Below are positions 25,358-36,744 of a stretch of DNA of 64,000 bases, piece by piece. The stretch comes from Physcia stellaris. Taxonomy: Eukaryota; Ascomycota; Lecanoromycetes; Caliciales; Physciaceae. A program made the position numbers and the translations under genes. Where the stretch lies: the NCBI GenBank assembly GCA_018902385.1, contig JABSSW010000072.1, positions 124,001-188,000 of the forward strand, given 5' to 3'. Each line of letters starts with the position of its first letter. Position 1 is the stretch's first letter. The notes under the pieces were generated by a model. It was not told where the DNA came from. It saw only the letters and a list, made by a program, of their open reading frames with translations, and did no database searches.

Positions 25358-25963
25358 TCATTTCTCACTTTGCGGTGGTACAACATCGACCCCCTCCCTC
25401 GCCACCCTCATCGCAGCATAACAGCGCCGCCCATCCCCGTCTCCCTTCACAAACCACCACTCCTTTGCATACACCGGAGCAAAACCCCTTTGAACAGCCG
25501 CCTCCTTACTTCTAAAATAAACCTCCAGAAACTCCCACGGTACCGGCTCCACAGAGCACCCAAACTCCCATCTCAATCTCCCAGCTTCGATCACGACCTG
25601 GTTGCTTGGCGGACTTCTCGCCCATTCATCTAGCTTTGCGTCTAGCAAACTTAGGATGGCGCGATAGATCTTCGGGAGCACTATGTAAACTCCGATGGAA
25701 GCCGCTGTGCCTGCTACGGCCTTCGCTATGAGCATCGCTGCCTTCACGTAGAGGAGGGCCACCATCGCTATCAGATATGGACCATGCCGTATGCTGAGTG
25801 AAGAGGCAGGTAGAGGTGTTAGGGCGAGGCTGGTTTCGCGGGGACTAGAAACACTCATTGCCTTCTCGGTAAGAGTGTCTGACCAGACAAGAGGCATCAT
25901 AATTAGATGTGCAAATATTCTCACCGCTGCCCCGCTCCTAAGTCCATGGCTTGAGAATGGCAT
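25358..25963 (-). CDS. Hypothetical membrane-anchored protein
   Basis: Single open frame of 201 residues. A hydrophobic stretch near residues 60-100 (YLIAMVALLYVKAAMLIAKAV, then IGVYIVLPKIY) could form one or two membrane helices. The C-terminal half is soluble, with RWEFGCSVEPVPWEFL and ERGFAPVY-like sequence (here QRGFAPVYAKEWWF) and a final RCYAAMRVAREG. The pattern of a conserved core followed by a surface domain resembles fungal orphan proteins, but I cannot name the family. The true start may lie further in, at the second hydrophobic region. Confidence 0.45.
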   Translation of the reverse strand: MPFSSHGLRSGAAVRIFAHLIMMPLVWSDTLTEKAMSVSSPRETSLALTPLPASSLSIRHGPYLIAMVALLYVKAAMLIAKAVAGTAASIGVYIVLPKIYRAILSLLDAKLDEWARSPPSNQVVIEAGRLRWEFGCSVEPVPWEFLEVYFRSKEAAVQRGFAPVYAKEWWFVKGDGDGRRCYAAMRVAREGVDVVPPQSEK

Positions 25964-26518
25964 ATGGATTGGGCAATAGAGTTTAGTGGATGTCTGCGAA
26001 GTCGATTTGCCTGATAGGAGTAAGCTGAGCTTAAACAGCAGATCTTCCGAGGAGAAGGTATGAATTTAGATGTTCTTATCTTCCTGGTAAGCAATTTATG
26101 ACGTTACTCATGCAAAAGGAACTAAACGCGCAAAGGAATTGTCGAGGATGAATGCATCATGAATCATGCAGGATACTTTGCTTCATTTCGAAGCGCGTTA
26201 CCGCGAGATGTTGCATGGACCAGGAGATTATGCGCATGAGATACATCGGAACTTCTACTTACCTGTTCTTCAAAAGTAGCGAAGTACAGCATCGTGCGTG
26301 ACAACAGGATGGTCCGTCACTCCAATCCATCATTTGTCTCGTGGCCGGGTGCTTGATGGTAGACGGAGAGCGGCGAGAAGGCAGCTCTCTACGTAGATTA
26401 TGAGGAGATAGACTTCGGCTATCGCTCGGAGGGAGGCCAACGTCTATTGAAAGTCATTCGGTGAACCATAACGATGGGTATTATCAACAGTGCAGTCAAT
26501 CTTCGACAACTACAAGTT

Positions 26519-28023
26519 CTAATCCGTCGCCACAGATCCATTAGTCGCTCCCGCCAAAGACAAGCCGTGGCCTTCACTCATCTGCACAAACAGACGTCCA
26601 CGAATGCCTATGCACTTAATCAGCTTGATACATACGAACCAGAAAGCGTCGTAGAATAGCGCAACATATAATCTTACCGTAGCCTATCGCGACACCTCTT
26701 TTGCCTGCCCTAGCACACACGTCTTTCAGCGCTGTCACTGCCTCCCAGAGGTGATACCAAGTCTCGATATCAGGGTTTTTATGATTGCTTGCAATCGTGA
26801 CGCGGCACCTTCCCGTTTCTATCAACATCTCAAGCGTTAGTATATTGAAGGCCTCTATGTTAGGAGCTAAGTGAACAGAATATAATTCAAGAGCAGGCGT
26901 AAAATCCAACGTACTAGCAAGAAACCCAAAAGGCAGTCGTACATCGACATCGGGATCCATCAGGGGATCTCCGAACAACTTTTGTTTTGGAGCAGCGTTC
27001 ATAGCCCACTGGATCGTTGAGCAGGCCGCGACCTGGATTGGCACGCTCTGGCCTTGACAGCGTACTTTTGCCTCGTGTTTGGACAGGCTTACGGCGACCC
27101 GGTTATCTCCTCCTGCATCCGATAGAACACCGTCAGTACAATATCACTAATCTACAGCTTGGCATTTATGTCATATTGATCTTGGCATCTCAGCACTGAT
27201 CTGACAGCTTCAGTTCAAGTGGGCAATGGATGTGTAGGCCTTTATAGAAACCTTTCTGTGTGCCTGGGGCCAGTCTCCGAATGATCTCCAGGTGCACAAG
27301 TAAATTTGCCACCCTCCATCAAGGTGTGGGTTGGGTCTTGTTGAGTTAGATGCTTACCGATGTTTATAGCCATTCCGCCCATCCGTTGTGCTTTTACACA
27401 ACTTTGAATAACTGCTTGAGCGCCTTGTGCAATCTCGTTTCCACTCGCTCTGCCCGTCTCAATCATCGGTATTAGGCCAACATCGATAGCGCATTTGCCA
27501 TTGGCTAAAGTGTCAGGTCAGCTCAGTGTCACTTGATAAACGAGAACTGGAGGTCAAAGTCTTCAGAATACTGATACATACATCCCATGGTCCTGAATGG
27601 TAATGGTATATCAGGTTTCAGCCTAGGATGATGTCTTAATGCGAAGGTTCTCTCTGTCGCATCGCGGGGCGTCCACCGCCACGCATCTAGGCAGTCGTTG
27701 ACATCCAACTCCAAACCGTACTCACGCCTGCACTGGACACCGATAACGTTACCGTTGAGACCTGCCGTCCATGTAATGGACTCATTAACATTTAAGCCAA
27801 CTTTGATCAGGGCCGAATTATTATGAGCCAGTGGAGGAGGGCTAGTTGGTATGAACGGAGAATCGAGGACAGACGCAATCTGGCCACTCGGTACTATTCT
27901 TTGCCACGGATCAGGCAAGTCCCCAGGTGATGATACTGAAAGTGAACCTTGCGAAGCTGCTTCTAGGGCTCGAGCGATAGCAACAAACCCACCAAAGCAT
28001 ATTATCAGGCAAGAAGAGAACAT
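26519..28023 (-). CDS. Secreted protein with two tandem copies of one domain
   Basis: Five exons, 338 residues: 28023-27582, 27504-27358, 27112-26915, 26818-26678 and 26607-26519. Introns are 77, 245, 96 and 70 nt, with clear branch sites (TACTGAC in the second, ACTAACG in the third), and all phases agree. Residues 1-25 are a signal peptide (CLIICFGGFVAIARA). Two homologous domains follow. Each has a first Cys segment (GVQCRREYGLELDVNDC; KVRCQGQSVPIQVAAC), an LPF plus G+C motif (LPFRTMGSNGKCAI; LPFGFLAKTGRCRV), and a closing GGMAINIGGDNRVAVSL or RGVAIGYGIRGRLFVQM. The first domain keeps the GGDN motif and the second has lost it. I recall similar single-domain secreted fungal proteins but no accepted name. 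Function unknown; probably extracellular and disulfide-bonded. Confidence 0.75.
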
Positions 28024-28870
28024 TGTGCGAGATCAACGGCTCACTGCTAAACAATTCATGGGATTACACCGTGTCGGGCTGAAATACAAATTGACCATCT
28101 CGCGCAGTAAAGCCGCGCATGCGACCCGATTGAAACTCGCCAGGGCGGCAAACTATGTCTAGCTCGATTCTATAATTATCCTTCGTTATTCCTCCTATCC
28201 TTATCGTTTGATTATTTGAATCATGATACAGGTATCGAATGCCCTGCTTTTACCGACGATGGTCCCTTGCGACCATGGTGTCAATAAAGATGTCTCGGGT
28301 CAAGACCCGCTCCTCACCTTAGTGTGTACATTTTTACTCAAACGTCGTTGCCAAAGAAGGAAATACAAGATTATCAGAGTCATGATAGTGAGTTGAAGCA
28401 AAGACTTGTCGAATGAAAGAATATTGATGATGTGGCCTACCAATCAAGCAATCCACAACTCAAAGCTCAAAACTCCAGTCCGAAGTCGCTGTTTACCAAA
28501 AGATTCAACAGGCGACAACATACATTCGGTAGAATCTATTTCGATCGTGTCTGCTAGTCATTCATACCTTTCATTTACATTTTAAGCTGTAACATCTCCA
28601 TTTGAAAACAAGAAACGCGTGCAATTGCCTATTGACACATAGATTCCCAAAATCGTCCACTGGAAACAGCAAGTACGTCTGCGAATCCAACCAGATGGTC
28701 CTATGAGGCTCCTGCGACAACAGCCAAGTACATTCCGCCTTCTCCTATCTCCTCTATTGGATTCACCAGATCCCCCACAACTCCACCCCCATACCCTAAA
28801 AACCCCACCCATCCTTCATCCCTCTTTCACAGTTCCACCACCTCTCCACTCGCCCCTTTCTGCCCATCAT

Positions 28871-29137
28871 CTAGAAGGATCTTTCCAGCAATGCCCCACT
28901 CGTCGTCGATGGACGCTGAACAATAGAATCCCATATACGGTCGAATTTGCTCTTGTGGATCCTGCCGCAAAGCCTGTACAACAGAGTATCCCTATCGTCA
29001 GTCCCGACGATAATCCCGCCGATGACGTTGATAACGTTGCTGCTATATTCTGAGAAGATGACTCGTGTTCCTGATGGGAGATGGATGGTAGTAGGCCTCA
29101 GATGTAATGAGAATTCTGCGGGTTGTGGGGAGGCCAT
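28871..29137 (-). CDS. Small hypothetical protein, possible distant relative of the 29.7/31.6 kb pair
   Basis: 88 residues with an ATG start and no signal peptide. The stretch IHLPSGTRVIF lines up with YLPAGCRAVIE of the gene at 29680-29937, and both are followed by hydrophobic and then charged segments of similar length. The similarity is weak and rests on about ten positions. It could equally be an unrelated orphan or non-coding. Confidence 0.3.
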   Translation of the reverse strand: MASPQPAEFSLHLRPTTIHLPSGTRVIFSEYSSNVINVIGGIIVGTDDRDTLLYRLCGRIHKSKFDRIWDSIVQRPSTTSGALLERSF

Positions 29138-29679
29138 GACCTAAAGATAGAGTTTGTGGATTCAGGTAGTTTGGTCTTGGGATTGAGGGGTGTAGAAGAG
29201 TGTTGCGCTTTGGACTTAGATTGTGGTAGGGAGTTAATGGGATGGAGGGTTTATGGAAGGAAGGTCAGGTGGGGATAGATACTTAAGGTAAGTGCTACCT
29301 TTATTCACGGTGAACTACATACTTACAAAAAGGGTTTCACCATGGCAAACATCTAGCTACGGCATGCTACAGATATTGCAAATCTTTTTATTCCTATCAC
29401 ACAAGTTCTGCATCTCAAGAAGGAAAAAGTCATAGATAAATTTCCAAAATCATTGTTATGCAACTATGCTCCCGCAAATTTCCATTCTCGGCAAAGACAA
29501 CAAAAGCAACAATAAGTCCACTGAGCAAACTCTCCAACCTGGACTAATAAGTATACTCTAATCCGCGCTTCTGCATCATCATACTAACCTTCTCGCACCC
29601 TTACACAACATCAATCTCCCCCCCAGTCAATATGATTCCCTCTATCCTCAACCCCCTCCCCTCTCCACTTACCAATCCC

Positions 29680-29937
29680 TCATGCACCGCTCTGCTCCCT
29701 CAGTCCCGCATTTGTAAAAACATCCCCAAAAAGCGCGCTCAGCTCCCCCTTCCAGACCTGGAACCACTCTGTTTCTTGGACATTCTTGCCTGCACGGACG
29801 GCTAGGTAGAGGACCGGAGCTGGGTATTCGATCACGGCGCGGCAGCCTGCGGGGAGGTAGACGAGGACGCCTTCCTCTGAGGGGTTGGCGGGGCGGATGA
29901 TGTCGTCGTCCTCTTTTTCGGGGGTGGGGGTGCTCAT
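29680..29937 (-). CDS. Small hypothetical protein, paralogue A
   Basis: 85 residues, acidic start (EKEDDDII), then EEGVLVYLPAGCRAVIEYP, AVRAGKNVQETEWF and a helical end. The gene at 31594-31869 encodes EEGVLIYLHGGCRAVIEFP, AVHAGRNVQET and a similar end, and the DNA on both sides is also shared (AAYAAGTCCAYTG-like 3' flank, cagctg-gcgatagaag-like 5' flank). Coding conservation with silent and conservative differences supports a real small gene. No signal peptide or known domain. Confidence 0.5.
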   Translation of the reverse strand: MSTPTPEKEDDDIIRPANPSEEGVLVYLPAGCRAVIEYPAPVLYLAVRAGKNVQETEWFQVWKGELSALFGDVFTNAGLREQSGA

Positions 29938-29949
29938 CGTGGGTACTGT

Positions 29950-31593
29950 TGTTGCTGGACCGCTGAAAGGAAGGGAAGGGAAGGGAGGGTTTTTGGGGAA
30001 TTGGGGGGGATGGAGGGAGGGAGGGGTGAAGGGATTTTATATAGGGAAGTCTTTAGTTCTGGTGTTTGCGTAAGCTTCCAGCTGGCGATAGAAGGCGTAT
30101 TAGGTGTTTGTTCTTCGGGTGGTTTGGCCAGCTGGCGATATGGGTTTCTGGGAGGAGGGTTTGAAGTTCGCAGGTGATTCTGGCGAGGCATGCACTAGCA
30201 TGCGAGTGGATACATGCTGGGTACTTCACTGACTACTTATACGATGCTAGAACTAAACAAAGAAGACGTCTGCTTATATATACCTTCCAGCAAGATTCCA
30301 ATTCTTATTACTACGCTTGATCACCGTCCAGGACTAGAATAACAACTTCAAGCCCAAAAGATGAGGCTTTTTCTCTAATCGACGAAGCTTGGTGGATACC
30401 ATATCGCAGTAATTAATTAAGATATTCAATTCAGGACTCTGGGAAGTAGGCGACGGAGATTCTTCGGGCCAGGAGAGGTGAGGAGCGAACATAAATGGAT
30501 AACTGGGTAGGCAGAGTCTTGAGGGATGAAGAAGAGAGCACGATATCTGCTGGGACATACGATTCGAGCTGTTTGCTTTTGAAGCATGTGTAGCTGATTT
30601 TTCTTTCGAAAGGGGGTTAGAACACCATTGTCATTGATCAGCTATTAGAAGAAACTTCCGTAATTTCCGAGAGCGCTTTTCTCTCTTTTTGGGAGAAGAA
30701 AAATGGGCATAAAACACAAGATTGAAGTGATTTCGATTTGCGTCGTCTTCGTCTGCGTTCTAGAGACCTGATCAACAGCATCTCGAATATCTTAACCGAT
30801 TAAGGCCATATAAGCCTCTACATCTGTTCGTGGATTAGAGAAGAAGCCTCGATCTCCTCGTCTGTGAGCGGGAGCTTGACGGTAGTGAAGCGTGGTGATG
30901 TCGATTGGAAGGCATGTTGGTTGAGAGGTCTAGATGTCTCCTAGCTAAGATATTTAAACCGAGTGCAGAAGAAAGTGAGAGGGAATTCTTGCTGGGAGGG
31001 GTATACAAGTAGGTGTCTCGTTAATACCTTTTAGGGTTGGATAGACGGTGGGGTAGTAAGCATGGCAGATAGGTGCATCCACTCCCCTGATACTCTATGC
31101 CCACCTCGAACCCTCCCGCCTTCATTCCGAAACCCCGGGAAATCGACATCCACACACTGAACAAGTACGATAGCAAGTAAATAGAGAAACTCTTAAATCA
31201 GATCTTGGCTGGACAGGTATGGATCAGCAAAACAACCTTGAATTGACTTTATGATCATGCCGAACACTTTTTTTAGTTTTCGAAAAAAAAATCGTATGGT
31301 TTTTTTTTTTTGGAATCTCACTGACAATCTCCACAGCACTCAGAAACACGGTGATAAACCATCCGTCATAGCATAAGGTAAAACACAAAGGCAATAAGTC
31401 CATTGCGCAAATTCTCCCACGTGGCCAATGTAAGCTTTAAATCAGCATTACAAAAGCCCTCTCGCAGCCTCGCTACCCAACCTCCATCTCCCTCCCTCCC
31501 CAATGTTTCCCTCAACATCTCAGCCCCCCACCCCTCCCCCTCAGATCTCCCACCACCCCAACCCTCCCATTGCTCCTCCGCGGCACACTTCCA
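29950..31593. other. 1.6-kb spacer between the duplicated small genes
   Basis: G-rich promoter-side tract at about 29955-30030 (GGGAAGGGAA and GGGGGG runs), then ordinary intergenic sequence with A and T homopolymers near 31270-31310. No supported gene. The part from about 31380 onward matches the 3' flank of paralogue A near 29500. Confidence 0.45.
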
Positions 31594-31869
31594 TCACCCT
31601 TGAGGCGGCGCCGTCCCTCGGAGCTCAGACTTTGCAAGAAGCTGGAGAAATGCGTGGTGGAGATCGTCCCAATTGGAATCCTGGATTTTAGTCTCCTGAA
31701 CATTCCTGCCGGCATGCACAGCTGCTTGCGTGCGTGACGTCGCTAACCCGGGATGCTTGGCTGCAAAGGGTCCTTGACCTACAGGGAACTCGATGACGGC
31801 GCGGCAGCCTCCGTGGAGGTAGATGAGGACGCCCTCTTCTGCGGGATCGGGGGAACGAAGGATGCTCAT
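31594..31869 (-). CDS. Small hypothetical protein, paralogue B
   Basis: 91 residues. It shares EEGVLIYLHGGCRAVIEFP, HAGRNVQET and the layout of the gene at 29680-29937, with a short insertion (AAKHPGLATSRTQ) in the middle. The upstream flank keeps the motif ccagctgtcgatagaag, which is ccagctggcgatagaag upstream of paralogue A. A tandem duplication about 1.9 kb apart is the simplest explanation. Confidence 0.5.
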   Translation of the reverse strand: MSILRSPDPAEEGVLIYLHGGCRAVIEFPVGQGPFAAKHPGLATSRTQAAVHAGRNVQETKIQDSNWDDLHHAFLQLLAKSELRGTAPPQG

Positions 31870-32684
31870 TTTTTTTGGGGGGTTGTCAAGGGGGTTGGTT
31901 GCTTTTCTGTGTGGAATCGGGGATTTGGGGGAGGGGAGGGAGATGTGGGTTGGTGGATTTCGAGGGAAATTAAATGGAATGAAGGTGGTACGTGCTTGTG
32001 TTTGTTTGAGGGAATCAAACCTCTCCAGCTGTCGATAGAAGAGAGCATGTTGGGTTGTTTGTTTCTTTCGGCTGGCTTGGTCCGGGTTTGGCTACTTATG
32101 TGTGGTTCTGTTGGCAGAAATAACGATGTTGCCTGTTCGGTGTTGGTGTCTATGTAGATATCGAATTTCTGGGGTTTGGGATGGATGGAGAGAGGGTTTG
32201 TTGGTCCTACTTGTTGCTTATCATCTGCCTTTGCTTTATCCGATCACAGGTTGGGGTCATGTGATCTGAATGCTGGTAGAGTTGTTGGTGAGATTGCAAA
32301 ATTATGTTGTTTTCCGAAAAAGGAGAGGTGCTGCTGAGTTCTTGTTAGTGCTCTTCACCACCCGCCGTGGTTTCATGGTTCTCTTTGCTCGTTGGGGGGG
32401 CTATCGGTGGAATTCTTTGCGCTCGCTCAAGCAGAGGTGTTTGAGAGGGAGGGATCTGACGTTGTTTACAGTCCTGTACTATTCTGTCAGTCAGTTGATC
32501 GCAACAATTGACAAAATTGGGACCACGTCTTGTAGCACTTTGGTCAGATAATAATTACACAAAGTATCCAATCTAATGAGCCCCGGCTCTCCATGAAAAG
32601 ATGAAATACAATCGCAACTCAGCTTCTACTCTCACACGGGCTTCTCATTGAATTTCCTAGTCATCGCATCACCCAACAACCATT

Positions 32685-34187
32685 CTACCCCACCTTCCCA
32701 AACTTCCTCATAATCTCCTCCTCGCTAAACCTCCTCGTCTTCGTCCTCAACATCTCCGCGATTTCCTCCTGCGTCATACCGATCTGCTCCCCGATCGGTA
32801 CTAGGCACGATGCAAGATGCATGTAATCCTTTTTCAGCAGCGTGACCGTCATCATTATGTAGTCGATGTTGTGGAACACGAGCGCTTTCTGCGTGCTGTA
32901 CTGGGACTTCGCTTTCATGAATGCCACTGGGTGATCGCGCCAGTGGCGCCGCGGGTTTAGGTGGTGGGAGGTGTGGTAGCCGTCGTTGAAGCAGTGGCGG
33001 TTGGACTGGGAGATGGAGTCAGACAAGTATTAGTGTCAGAACGAAAGGCACGTTAGTGGAGAGAAGGAAATGAGAAAATCCTGCTCGGTGCGCATCAAGA
33101 CAGGCCCAAATTCGAAATAAACAATAGATGGCCAAAAGAGACGGGATCCCGTTACATGCCTAAGGGACTCGGAGTGTAGGACTGTATCTGAAATACTTAC
33201 AGGCACGTCAATCAAGGTGATACTAGATCGAAAATCAGAATCCGGCTCGACTTCGTCCACGAGAGCATGCTGCCCCCAATTGCCCACCATCATTCCAATG
33301 CGCATTTGAATGAGGGGGATGATCAGCACAAACGTCGTTGCGCGGATGTTGTAGCGTGCCATGCCGTAGATGAACAAGTAGGAAGAAAGTTCGGATATCA
33401 AGGTTCGGATCGCCAGTGACTTTTTGTTTTTGCGCAGGAAGTAAATAGGTAATTCAATCCATATAAACGCGATGAAGCGTCCGACGTAAAACAAAAAGTG
33501 GAGCAGATCGTCGCGCTGGTATCGTATCGTGGAGGACAAATCGCCTGGACCGTTGTTTTCGACATGATGATGTTTGACATGATGATAGTAATAGGAATCC
33601 CATGTATGTCCCATCAAAGGCTCGAGCACATAAGGCCAGGCTTTGTCAAACCAGGAGAACTTTCTCGATAGCACGCCGTTGTTGTGGATATGGTTATGTA
33701 GCATGAGAGTAAAGGATCCGCTGTAAAACCCTTGCATAATCCAGTGGAAGATAGCATGAGGCCATGAAAAGGCGTAAAAGAGGTATATAGCGCTTGGAAC
33801 AGATGTCGTCAGGTAGATGATGATATGGCTGAGGAATACTACATCAGTTGGCCTTCGCACAACACTTCTGGCCCATCGCGTATATGGGCGCACGAGGCAT
33901 TTGTTAATGGATTCGGGGATGTCTTTGTCATCCCAGCCTGTAAATACAGTTGGCTGAAAATCTTCAGTGGTGGCGTCGTTCAGGTTGTTCAGCTGTGCGA
34001 TGACGTACTTATCATGTGCAAGTACTCGGACTGTATCAGCGTCAAGGGATGAATCATCTTGGCCATAGTCTTCCTTGGAGACACTGGAAGCATGCGAGAG
34101 CTGAACTTTGTGTATGTCGTCACTCAAATTTTGGATAACGATGCGATCTGGCTGAGTCAGGAGTGGGTGGGGAGGCCTGAGCATCAT
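32685..34187 (-). CDS. Fatty acid desaturase/hydroxylase-type membrane enzyme
   Basis: Two exons (34187-33201, 33005-32685) with a 195-nt phase-0 intron, 435 residues. The three His clusters of membrane di-iron desaturases are present: HNHIHNNG, then HHVKHHHVENN, then HTSHHLNPRRH in exon 2, with NWGQHALVD as an extra conserved His site. Hydrophobic helices lie before the first cluster and between the second and the NWGQH segment (LFIYGMARYN, LIIPLIQMRIGMMVG). The intron interrupts LIDVP/SNRHCFNDGYH, which reads correctly once joined. The protein belongs to a fungal desaturase-like group whose substrate is unknown to me; an acyl-lipid or sphingolipid substrate is plausible. It should sit in the ER membrane. 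A second ATG directly follows the first. Confidence 0.85.
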
Positions 34188-35745
34188 GGTGGTCTTAACA
34201 AACAGCCTGCTTTTAAGAACAGTAGAGGGTAGTAAAGCAAACAGTAGGAAGACAAAGTCCTGCTCGTGCTTGTCGAGTCACGCGCGGCTGAATGGTTGTC
34301 AGTTCGATGAATTGAGTTTTCCTGCTTCACCCTGATCCGTGGCCCATGGAGGCATCCCGACTCGGAGCCATAGTGATGGAGACCTTGAATCGGTCTATTA
34401 AGACTTGTGGAGATGGAGATGGTCAAGAGATGTTGGAAGATCATGGTTGTACCATTGTCTCATTGTCTCATTGCTTGCTTGTTCTATTCTAAGGTGGGAT
34501 GTGATAGTGATATTTTCATGTGCCTGCAACCTGCCAAGCGACGCAAAGATCTCCCAATAGGGCTTAGCGTATTATCGTCCTTCTCCGACTCAAGCGACGT
34601 CATGGGCTGTTGAGAGGGTGACATGGGGTGATCGAACATAAACAAGGTTTCCCTCGTGCAGTCAATGGATCTTGCCAGCAAAGAAGCACAGCTTCTGGCG
34701 GAAGGGATCGGCACCTTAGTGCACGAATAGCAATAATGTGAACCAAGCAGAAGAGCAGCAGAAATGGCAACGGCGACCAAGATCTGGAAAAACACCATCA
34801 CAATGGCAATAGCGTCGTGGCTTCAGACACTGTCAGGTGAGATCAAGTGCACAATATGTAGGCATCATCCTCTTCCTATTTATGTAGAGATGCTCTCGCA
34901 TCGGTCATCACAAGCCATGAAGCAAAAAGTGTTCGTTCAACGGTGCACAGCAAGAAAAACCGCAGTTTTTCAATACCGCTAGAAATACAAACCATCTTAG
35001 CGTGTACAAAACATTAGCGTTGTTTACCCGCCACAATCTTAAAATCTCCGCCCACGATCTCTTCCTTCTTTTTCTCCTTCGTGCGGCGGCGCGACTCTAA
35101 CACCCGTGTTGCTTGAACATTTCTGCTCCTCCGTAATGGACTTCAAGTGTCAGTCGTGCCACAGAAAGATGAATTGCACGCCGGCCCACCTCATTTGGTC
35201 TCTGCAGCTTGCTTTGCCGTTTTTTCGGCGGTGAGGGTGTGAGGAGATCTGAGTGGGGCCGGACAGACTGTGGGATGATAGAGGGCTTTTTTTTGGAATC
35301 GGGTTGGGGGATATTGATCTGATGAGGGGGAGCAGTCCCTTGTTGGAGGAGAGAAGGGGGATTTCTGTATGCAGTGGTCGCCCTGAGAGACTGCCCCAAT
35401 CTCAATCTCAAAGCCCATCAAGCAGCTCAGGAATAAGTAATTCTTATTCAGCATTAGCCCTTGTCCCTAGCTACTCTTCTATGACCCGGTGCGTCTTACG
35501 GACACCAGTCCGTGCTGCATCATCTTGAAAGATCTTCATCCTGGATTCAATCTCACCTCCAATTTTCGCAGACTTCTCACTGTTCGCTTCTCCCATCTTT
35601 CCCATGGTTCGTTTTTAATGCGCCTTTTCTTGCCACCATAGATGAAGACTGTGTCTGTTTCGCAAATTTGGATTGGACGATCGAGTACTTTGGCCTTCTT
35701 CTAAGAAAAAAAAGAATATATACTAAAATTGGTCAATGGGATAAT
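34188..35745. other. Intergenic, no confident gene
   Basis: About 1.5 kb upstream of the desaturase. Short open frames on both strands (34484-34801 minus begins with a hydrophobic stretch) have no other support. The part next to 34187 is the desaturase promoter. Confidence 0.4.
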
Positions 35746-35793
35746 ACATACGACCATAGCAGCCAGAAAGCTCGGCCTCCCGTCCGACCGGCT
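35746..35793 (+). pseudogene. Truncated 5S rRNA fragment
   Basis: The first ~48 bases match the 5' part of the 5S gene at 48819 (acatacgaccatagcagcca and the cccgtcc block). The match then stops, so the internal promoter and 3' half are missing. The preceding ataat is also shared. It is probably a 5S pseudogene produced by partial duplication or retroposition. It keeps C at three positions where the long copy has T. Confidence 0.75.
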
Positions 35794-36744
35794 TACAGTG
35801 AGAGGGGATGCTCTCCGGTCCCTCGCAATTAAAACAGGATTTTTTTAAGTCTTCAAGGCAGCCCCAACGCATCGCCGATCAACACACTGAAATGGGTCAT
35901 AGATCATTCTATCAGCTGGCCGAAGTGTGTGCGCGCAACTCGCAAGTGCTTCCATCCTCTATGAGCGCTAAGACTGACTCCTTCCATAGATTGGGGCATT
36001 GACATACCTTATTGGTTTCCAATCGTGATAATCTTAGATATCACGATTTATATCATGTTGCTAATGTGGATCAGTCTCCACCTGATACGAAAACACCGAG
36101 AAAGAAGACATAATATCACCAATGAGCCTATCTGCCGCATATGCTCATTTCAGACTGAGCTATCACTCTACACCCCACTACCGGAGAGCAAGCGGAGCTC
36201 GAAGTCCTTAAATAAGTGAAATTTAGCTTCAGATACACCCAGAATCGATGGAACGTTTTTCCTCATTCACACTACTTTAAATGTTCAAGTAGGCTAGGGA
36301 CACCGCTATATGATAATTAATGAGGCATTGGAGAATTATGAGGCTTATTGGTTTCGTAATAGCACGTTAGAGAGGGGCAGGTTGATAGAGCTTGAAAAAT
36401 CTTAGAACTGTCGCTAAATTGTTACAATCCCTATCAATATGACCGCTCGACCTACTCCCTAATCTTTCTGCCGGGGCTAAGATCAAGTAACAAGTGTCCA
36501 GACTCCCTAAGCAGCATATACCGCAACGAGCGACTGATCGTGAACCATCCTATACCCCGATCTGTAATAATCTGTGTCACTGATCTCCCAGGACGACCCT
36601 TACCTCTCTCTGCGAATGCACTTTCTTCTATGGACGTGTTAGGAGGGAGAGTGAGTCAGCCACTGCGATCCCGGGCATGGCATACATCTGGATCGCACTG
36701 GAAGTGCTTGCAGTCAATGTGGCGCGTGGGCCGAAGATAAACAA
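35794..36744. other. Intergenic, no gene seen
   Basis: About 950 bp. A short plus-strand frame at 36025-36219 starts with a hydrophobic segment but has no other support. It probably includes the terminator of the HeLo-kinase gene. Confidence 0.4.

Noticed and set aside
27242-27356. Ending the secreted-protein gene inside its long second intron
   Set aside because: A shorter splice would give a stop soon after, but the 245-nt intron has a perfect branch site and rejoins a motif (GGDN ... V-R-C) that makes the second half homologous to the first.
29950-30030. G-rich run as a telomere-like repeat
   Set aside because: The units are GGGAA/GGGAGG, not TTAGGG, and the run is interstitial.
34484-34801. 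Minus-strand 105-codon frame with hydrophobic start
   Set aside because: Only the hydrophobic run supports it; the rest is low-complexity and it overlaps nothing conserved.
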